Origin: Symbiodinium kawagutii
Taxonomy: Eukaryota > Sar > Dinophyceae > Suessiales > Symbiodiniaceae
Reading direction: 5' to 3'
Length of the DNA: 64,000 nt
Assembly (NCBI GenBank): GCA_009767595.1
Contig: VSDK01011562.1
Location: forward strand, 202,006 to 266,005
Part shown: positions 58,105 through 64,000 of the stretch, piece by piece
How the letters are laid out: every line of letters starts with the position of its first letter
Position numbering within the stretch: the stretch's first letter is position 1
Made by a program: the position numbers and the translations under genes
Notes under the pieces: model-generated
Database searches by the model: none
What the model was told of the DNA's origin: nothing
The model's input: the letters and a program-made list of their open reading frames with translations, nothing else

Positions 58105-61100
58105 CTAACAGTGACAGGAACTGGATGCATCTGGATGCTATGAATGATGCACTCTCCCGAAAGCACCATACACCACATCTCACCAAATGGCTGTTCGTGC
58201 ACACAAGCTTGATTTGGTATACATGCATTTATCATCATTTAGCAAAGGTTGCTACCGAACAAATTGATGCTACAAAGCACTGGCCTTGCAATGAGCTATA
58301 AAGAGTTGGCACAAAAAATGTGCACTCAGGGACTTGTAAAAGGAAACACTTGAAGTACTAGTCACTTATTATGAAACACTTACTATCACTTACTTATTTT
58401 TTCATGTTTTTTTCCTCCGTCAAAACTGAAACTGAGGCGCCTCGGAGCCTGCAGAACTTGCACCACCAGGCAATGTCAGAATGGCCTTCACTGGCACGCT
58501 GCAGCGGACCGCGGACCGCCGTTCTACAAGAACATTGCGTTGCCATTTGACGCTTCGGTGATCGAACCAGAAAGACATAAAGGAGAGACATACAGTACAG
58601 AAATGTACAGAAAGCATAGACTGTGGAAGCCTGCATCATCTTGCGTATGCGATCACTGGAGGGATAGAAGCTGTCAAAAGGTTCCCATACTTCTGTCTTG
58701 GCACAAATGTAATCTCTGCCCCAAGACACATAGAGTAGAAGTAGAAGCAGTTCCCAGATGTTCCCAGTAGTTGTGACAGTTGATACCTCTGGAGTTCCCG
58801 AAGCTGGCCTCCGAAACCAACCTTATTCGGCTGCCAGGACAAAGGATATGGGCAACGATAGCAATGGCACTAAGGCACTGAACAAATGGTGGAACAAATC
58901 AGCTCGTCTCTAAATTTCTCTCACTTCAAGGCTCAGCAAATGGCTCACTTCGTGACTTGCCAAGCCACTGTGGAACACCCAAGACGCACTCTCCACGAAA
59001 GGCAGTTCCCGTCAGAAGCGCCTTTCAAAACACTGGAGCTCAACTTTTCTCCAGAAATTTCCTGCAGTTTCAATCTGCAAAGTATATTGTTTCAATTAGA
59101 ACAAGTCGAAATAGGCCACGCAACTTCGAAATTGCATTGCAACAAATATGCGCTCACAAACTAAACCACAACTTTGGCTCTTCATAACGACACCTCTGGG
59201 ATCAAGCGGGAGAATGCCGTGACTTCAATCTCCTGAAGATACGTTGCTCAGCGACCAAAGAGAAGCAAATAAAATGTCCGTTGAGTCAGTTGAGCGTGTG
59301 CTTAGGGTTGCTGCGTCAAATTGTGTTGCTGTGTGATCAATGTGATGCTGGGTCATTTGCTGTATGAATGAGCAATTGACAGCGGTGGTCCGTTCGAATA
59401 GCTAATATTTTGCCATTATGTTTGTGTATTTCCGGCACTAATAGTGGCCAGAATGTTTACGTACCACAAGAATTGAGGCTCGCTGCAAAGCACATGAGCA
59501 AAAAGCGATCGTACAAAGATCACAAAAACATTTTGCAGAAGCCTTCGATGCACAAGGACCTCTACAGGGCAATACTGGGCGCTGTCCACAGCTTCACTCC
59601 TGGCCATCAGGGAGTCGATGCCGATATTCCTTTGGCTTCTCCAAGGTGGCTAAAGGTGCATAGGCGCAAAAGCAAATCTCGGAGGCGCGGGGTCTGGAGC
59701 TTGGGAAAAGAACAGCAAATGCAAAATATGCAGACCACACAAAAGGCTTAAAGAAACAGTAGTTGCACGTAGTTATGTAATTACAACCAAAGCGAAGAGT
59801 GCCGGAGTGTTGAAGTTGAGCGGCTACCAGCGGCTACCAAGGATCAGGAATACGCTGCAGTTTACTGTCAGGTTAGATGTTTCTTGAAGTCTCTTGACCC
59901 AAAATCCTAAATACACCTGTCTGACTTTGGGTCAACTCCTTGTACCTTCCCGAATGCCAAAAGCGAACAAATATTTCCGTCAGCATGTTGACGCAAAATT
60001 CAGTTGTTACGTCTAGGCCTTCGCCCACAGCTACTTGAGAATCAGGTGCAAAGAATAGATGGCTTGTACTCAGCCGCGCACTGAAGGTGGTTGTGCAAAC
60101 ATGAGTCATGTATACATCTGCAGCTAGGTTGCTGATTCTTTCACGTCTTGCGCCAAACGCAAAGCACCATAGCCGTCCGAACCTTGCCTCAAATGCAAAG
60201 GAATTGTTGGCCAGCATCCGAATCAGTCAGCATGAAGCGTCCAGTACAGGTGAACGCGCAGCATCGGCAGCATGAGCAAACTTCCAATTCACAATGTCTT
60301 AGAATCCGCTAGTTAATTTTGTTGCGGGTGGAATCGAAGTGCAAGAATGCCAACTACTTTGCAAGGAATCATGGAAGTCACAGCTGATGTGAGGCAAGTG
60401 CGCTCAAACCAAACACCTATTGCATGTGAAAGGTACAATTGCATCAGGTAAGTAGCCTAGACCTTAAGAAAATAATTGCAGAAGTTAAAAAAGGAGCCAA
60501 TTGATGTCTCTAATTGATCAAAGGAGGCTCCTCCCGGGTGGCATCTTGTCCGGCAGTGTCACGCCCTGGAGGCCAGGTGCCCATCTGATATCATCACATG
60601 GGACGTTCGCTTTCACAGGCACACTGAATCTGGCAACATCCAAAAGGCATCCCACCCAGGCATGGAACGACAATGTTTTGTTGGACTGGACTTGAATTTG
60701 AGACATATTAGGACATGGTTGTATTTGTTGAGTGGCTTGATGAGAACACATGTCCAGTGGGGCCTCACGTTCATGATGGTGTATCAACAAGACACTCCTG
60801 CCAAATAGGGCCAACCCAAAACAAAAAAACTCCTGCAGGGATTGTTGAAACCAAGAGGGCTCCACTCCTTTATCAACAAAACACTCCTGCACAAAGAGGC
60901 GCCCCTGTGAGGAAATTTTTGTGCGGTAGCAGTTTGGCAATGGTTTTAATAGGCTTTTTGAAGCCCCGGCCTCAGAACGGAGCCCGTAACGGAATATGAG
61001 TGCTTTCTGAAAAAATGCTATATGTTTTTCATAAACCTCCATAGCTGTGCTTGGAAGCCTGTGCGGTTGAGGGTGGACCTGTGGCAGCACGATGTTTGAT

Positions 61101-61839
61101 GTTTTAGAACGATGAGCCAGCAGTCTGTGCAGTTTCTGCGGCTCAAATTTTGTCCAGGATAGGGGGCCCACCGCCTTTGTTTGGTGGGCGCATGCGCGAA
61201 GAATTGCTTTCAAAGTCAAATATGTGTTTCACTGCTGTTAACAAAATCAATCGGAATCAATGGACAAGCAACATCACTTTCTCCAGAGGTGCTTAATTGA
61301 CAGGGGTCACCGATAGGTCAATCATGTATTGTTGTCATGTCCAGATCATTGACGGCAGAGTAAAAAATACTAAAAGCACTCACCATCTAACCGCTCTGTA
61401 ATGAATGACTGCGTCAAGTTGTTCTGTCCTCGTGAATCAAGACAATCTGTGTGTACAGAAGTGCCAATGGAGATTGAAGTCTGAAAGCACAGTGAAAAGT
61501 ATTGAGACAGATCTACGTCGATTCTTTCTTACAGCAAACACCAACACCATGCCTTTATAATCCTTTATGCATTCGTTGGGCCATGATCAAAAGCTAATCA
61601 ATTTGCATCAAATCGATGAAAACATATGTCCTATTATATCATGTCCTCATACATCCCAAAGTAAGAACACAAATGAAATCATCAATGAATTGAGTCTAAA
61701 TGAGATCTCAAATCAGGCCAAGATATGCCAAGATACAAAGTTTGATTTACGCGATTCCCCCAAAACTCTCAGCATCGAGTCCTGTGCTTTCAAGGCATCA
61801 AGCACATTGATGTCCAAGGCATGGCCAGCGAAGTATTGC
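58037..61839 (-). CDS. Hsp70-family protein, partial (three exons recognised)
   Basis: Three minus-strand exons in the right order match the second half of an Hsp70 nucleotide-binding domain. 61737-61839 reads QYFAGHALDINVLDALKA and LGESRKSNF, equal to the F-x-A ... L-x2-L-x-A ... E-x2-K helix. 59995-60033 contains EGLDVTTEF. 58037-58104 reads VILVGGSSRFVNFKDRLQSA, the ATP-binding glycine loop. The N-terminal half should lie above 61.8 kb and the peptide-binding part below 58 kb; neither was found. The gene may be degenerate or contain missed micro-exons. The family folds proteins by ATP cycling; the compartment is unknown. Confidence 0.65.
58105..59994. other. Mostly intron of the Hsp70-like gene
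   Basis: Around 58966-59078 the minus strand reads LKLQEISGEKLSSSVLKGAS after TTTGCAG, a coding-like but unassigned stretch. At 59410-59751 the plus strand is open for 113 residues (Lys/Arg-rich, KHMSKKRSYKDHKN), with no family. Confidence 0.4.
59995..60033 (-). CDS. Hsp70-like micro-exon
   Basis: Reads AVGEGLDVTTEF plus T before a GC donor. It matches the E-G-x-D-x3-x-x-R region start. Its phase with 61737 is not compatible, so an exon is missing between them. Confidence 0.5.
60034..61736. other. Contains a 233-codon open frame of unknown meaning
   Basis: The minus-strand frame 60518-61219 is the longest non-repeat open frame. It shows no domain, and the opposite strand is partly open too. 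A duplicated motif tatcaac-a-aacactcctgc lies at 60783 and 60872. It may be a retrocopy fragment. Confidence 0.35.
61737..61839 (-). CDS. Hsp70-like exon, 103 nt
   Basis: 34 codons after CACTAAG, ending AACTTT/GTATCT. The Leu/Ala helix and the E-S-R-K tail align with the L-x3-A-E-x2-K segment of Hsp70. Confidence 0.68.
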
Positions 61840-64000
61840 CTTAGTGCTCCAAGTCATGGTCCAGAGATGTCACTATGGATGGAAGAACTTTTACAATTTT
61901 GATGTATGAAACACTTAAAGAATTGACCTTATTATACTTTAATTATGATTGTAAGAAAGTAATATCTTTTAGTGGTTGTCCAAAGTACGCTTGAGCAAAC
62001 TGCGAAAACCGTTTCGGTGGCAAAAGAATGCAAAGTTGCGACGGGCATTAGCAGCAAACGCAGTCGACTATCCTCTTTAAGGAAATTATTCAACATGTCA
62101 GACCGTGTAATGAATCCTGACAGGTGTATTACAATCCGTGCTGCGAGCACCTAGATTGAAAAAGCTACCCTGACATTGACACATCTTCAACATGAGTCCA
62201 AAAGAGTTGTCTTGAAAATGTCAACTGGAGAGGGGCTGCTCTGGTTTCATACTGTTCACACTTCAGATGAGTCGTTGTCCTATCGCATTGGTAAATCACT
62301 TTCATCAGATTGCTCAGATCTGCCGAGATACTCTTTGGCACACTCCTGCTGGATGCACCCTTGCAAAAGCGGCACAACCGAGGTAAGACCTGTCAATCGT
62401 TGAGCTGCTCAAGGTGACCAACGAAGAATATTCGAACTACAAAATGTGAAGAATGTCAACAATAAGACAATAACAGATCAGGGAATAGAAGATATGCAGC
62501 GAGACGAGTCAAGCAAGTCACACCACATTCGTGGGGACGTTCCCTTCAATCACACAACATCCTCAAGCATGTTGATCCTGGAGCTCATGATCTCCTTGTC
62601 AGAATCATTATACAGATATCATAGACGAATCATAGATATCATTAGTCTTACTACGTCTCCACAACAAGGCACATGGCATACAGGTAGATTTCTGGTGAGT
62701 TGATGATGCAGGGTTGCAGTGCATGCAACACACTTGTCTGGCATTGATTGTTGAATCAATGCTTTGCTCGGAAACAACAGCTACCTACGAATTACCTAAA
62801 TCGAGATATCCATCAACAGGGAAGGGCCAGTTTCGGGGACCTAAATTGTGGACATACAATGACATACACACAATACATATTCTGTTTTTATCTCCTGCGC
62901 AAACACACAGCTTGTCCAGATTCATCTAAATTGATCAGATCCAAGAGGGCATGGCTTGCCACCATCAATCAGACCAACAGCAACCAATAGAAGCCGAAGC
63001 ATTCTCAGCATTCACATCCAGACATCAAGAACCCATTTTCGGATGTGGGAAATTGGAACATTCCATCAGGAAGAGTGAAAGTGCTTCACAAAAATGTCGA
63101 ACCTTCACGGAATCTGTCTGGGGATGTTCCTCCAAGAAGGCTCATAGTCTACAAAAGAGGCTGGCTCCAAACGAATCTCTGAATTGATTGAGATTGACAT
63201 AACCACAGAATATGCCTATGCCTAAACAGATATGAACGAAAGATAACGAAAGGAAAGGAGACAGGCAAGCTCTTACTAACTAAATCGGTTTGTAAAGGTT
63301 GCTGGTGCGTCGTTTTTCTTGTTTCCTTCTAGCACAGGCAATGGTGGAGCCCTCACCAACATGTATGCAAGTTGCAAGTTCCACAGCTTTTCGTAGGCAA
63401 AGGTATCTTTGGGTGTCCTGCTGTGTATGTATAAATATATGTATATCTAAATATATACACTATATCCATATATACATTAATTCTCATTGGTCGGTCGTAT
63501 TTATTCTTACAGTATATTCAGTAATTGTATATTCTTGTTCTATGTCATAAATCATACATCCGTGGGACCTGGGAGGGTGCCAAGTTCATTGGATGGCAGT
63601 GCAGAGCTACAACTGCAAGTGCAACAAGTGCAACAAGTGCAACAGCACGACCCTTGGACTTCGCACCTGCACCAATGTCCACAACAGTGCCATCACTCCT
63701 TCCACACGCTATAGCCCCTAGAAGTGCGCTGTTCAGCAGTGTTGCCTGAGCAGCGACTGTGTCCGACTAGGCTTTGCAAAGAACAAATGATTGGCCTCAA
63801 CATCATATTATTCTGATATACTTTCATGATATCAGCATGCACAAACCAATTCCAACCATGTATGTTATATACGTCATATTTCGTAAAAGCATCGTAAAAG
63901 CAGACAGACTAAGCTCACATGAAAGACATCCGATTGATATGTTTAGATATCTTATTTCATATGCTTAGTCTATTTTAGCATTTTATTACATATTACATTC
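61840..64000. other. Right end, unresolved
   Basis: At 62240-62390 the minus strand reads LTSVVPLLQGCIQQECAKEY, then LGRSEQSDE, while the plus strand is also open and ends at a GTAAGA. No family on either strand. TA microsatellite at 63425-63475; (aagtgcaac)3 at 63617-63645. Confidence 0.35.

Noticed and set aside
59410-59751. 113-residue Lys/Arg-rich plus-strand frame as a gene
   Set aside because: No family, no neighbouring plus-strand exons, and the minus strand is open as well; left as unassigned.
1-64000. Animal (for example coral host) origin because of SCO-spondin-like TSP1 repeats
   Set aside because: Frequent GC and GA donors, TSP1 repeats cut into several micro-exons and one-strand gene order fit dinoflagellates better; codon and k-mer comparison would settle it.
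1-64000. Search for dinoflagellate spliced-leader relics, tRNA, rRNA, CRISPR arrays and bacterial operons
   Set aside because: None was recognised by eye on either strand; a covariance-model scan could still find a tRNA.

Overview
This window reads as nuclear DNA of a dinoflagellate, most like a Symbiodiniaceae-type genome (inference). There is no compact bacterial or viral gene layout. Short exons sit in long introns. Every gene I can recognise lies on the minus strand, as in the unidirectional gene arrays of dinoflagellates. The exons only join in frame if many introns start with GC (some with GA) as well as GT, a known dinoflagellate trait. Almost all long open frames are shadows; the real genes had to be read as exons of 20-170 bases on the minus strand. 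All exon ends are hand-called from frame, family motif, phase and splice consensus. No aligner or transcript was available.

Layout in transcription order, from high to low coordinates. (1) 58.0-61.8 kb holds pieces of an Hsp70-family nucleotide-binding domain. One or two coding-like exons of unknown function follow at 55.9-57.1 kb. (2) 31.4-54.5 kb holds a scattered series of thrombospondin type 1 (TSP1) repeat exons, called TSP1 gene A here. It is interrupted by a 10-kb repeat-rich block (36.4-46.6 kb) with a GTA/GGA trinucleotide tract, a 46-bp minisatellite, a G-rich duplication and TTG/TAG tracts. (3) 26.8-29.5 kb holds a nearly complete seven-exon fructosamine/ketosamine-3-kinase gene, with catalytic motifs intact and an ATG in strong context. 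(4) From about 26.2 kb to the left edge lies TSP1 gene B, the best resolved part. From 18.5 to 5.0 kb and from 3.5 to 0.56 kb I can chain about 25 exons with matching phase into successive TSP1 repeats, each repeat being cut into three or four micro-exons.

The two TSP1 genes probably encode large extracellular or lumenal adhesion-type proteins. The fructosamine-3-kinase is a cytosolic protein-deglycation enzyme. It is probably an independent gene lying between the two TSP1 genes, not a fused domain, because it has its own start context and an in-frame stop. The window contains no recognisable tRNA, rRNA, CRISPR array, prokaryotic operon or complete transposon. The remaining space is intron or intergenic DNA with AT dinucleotide runs and minisatellites.
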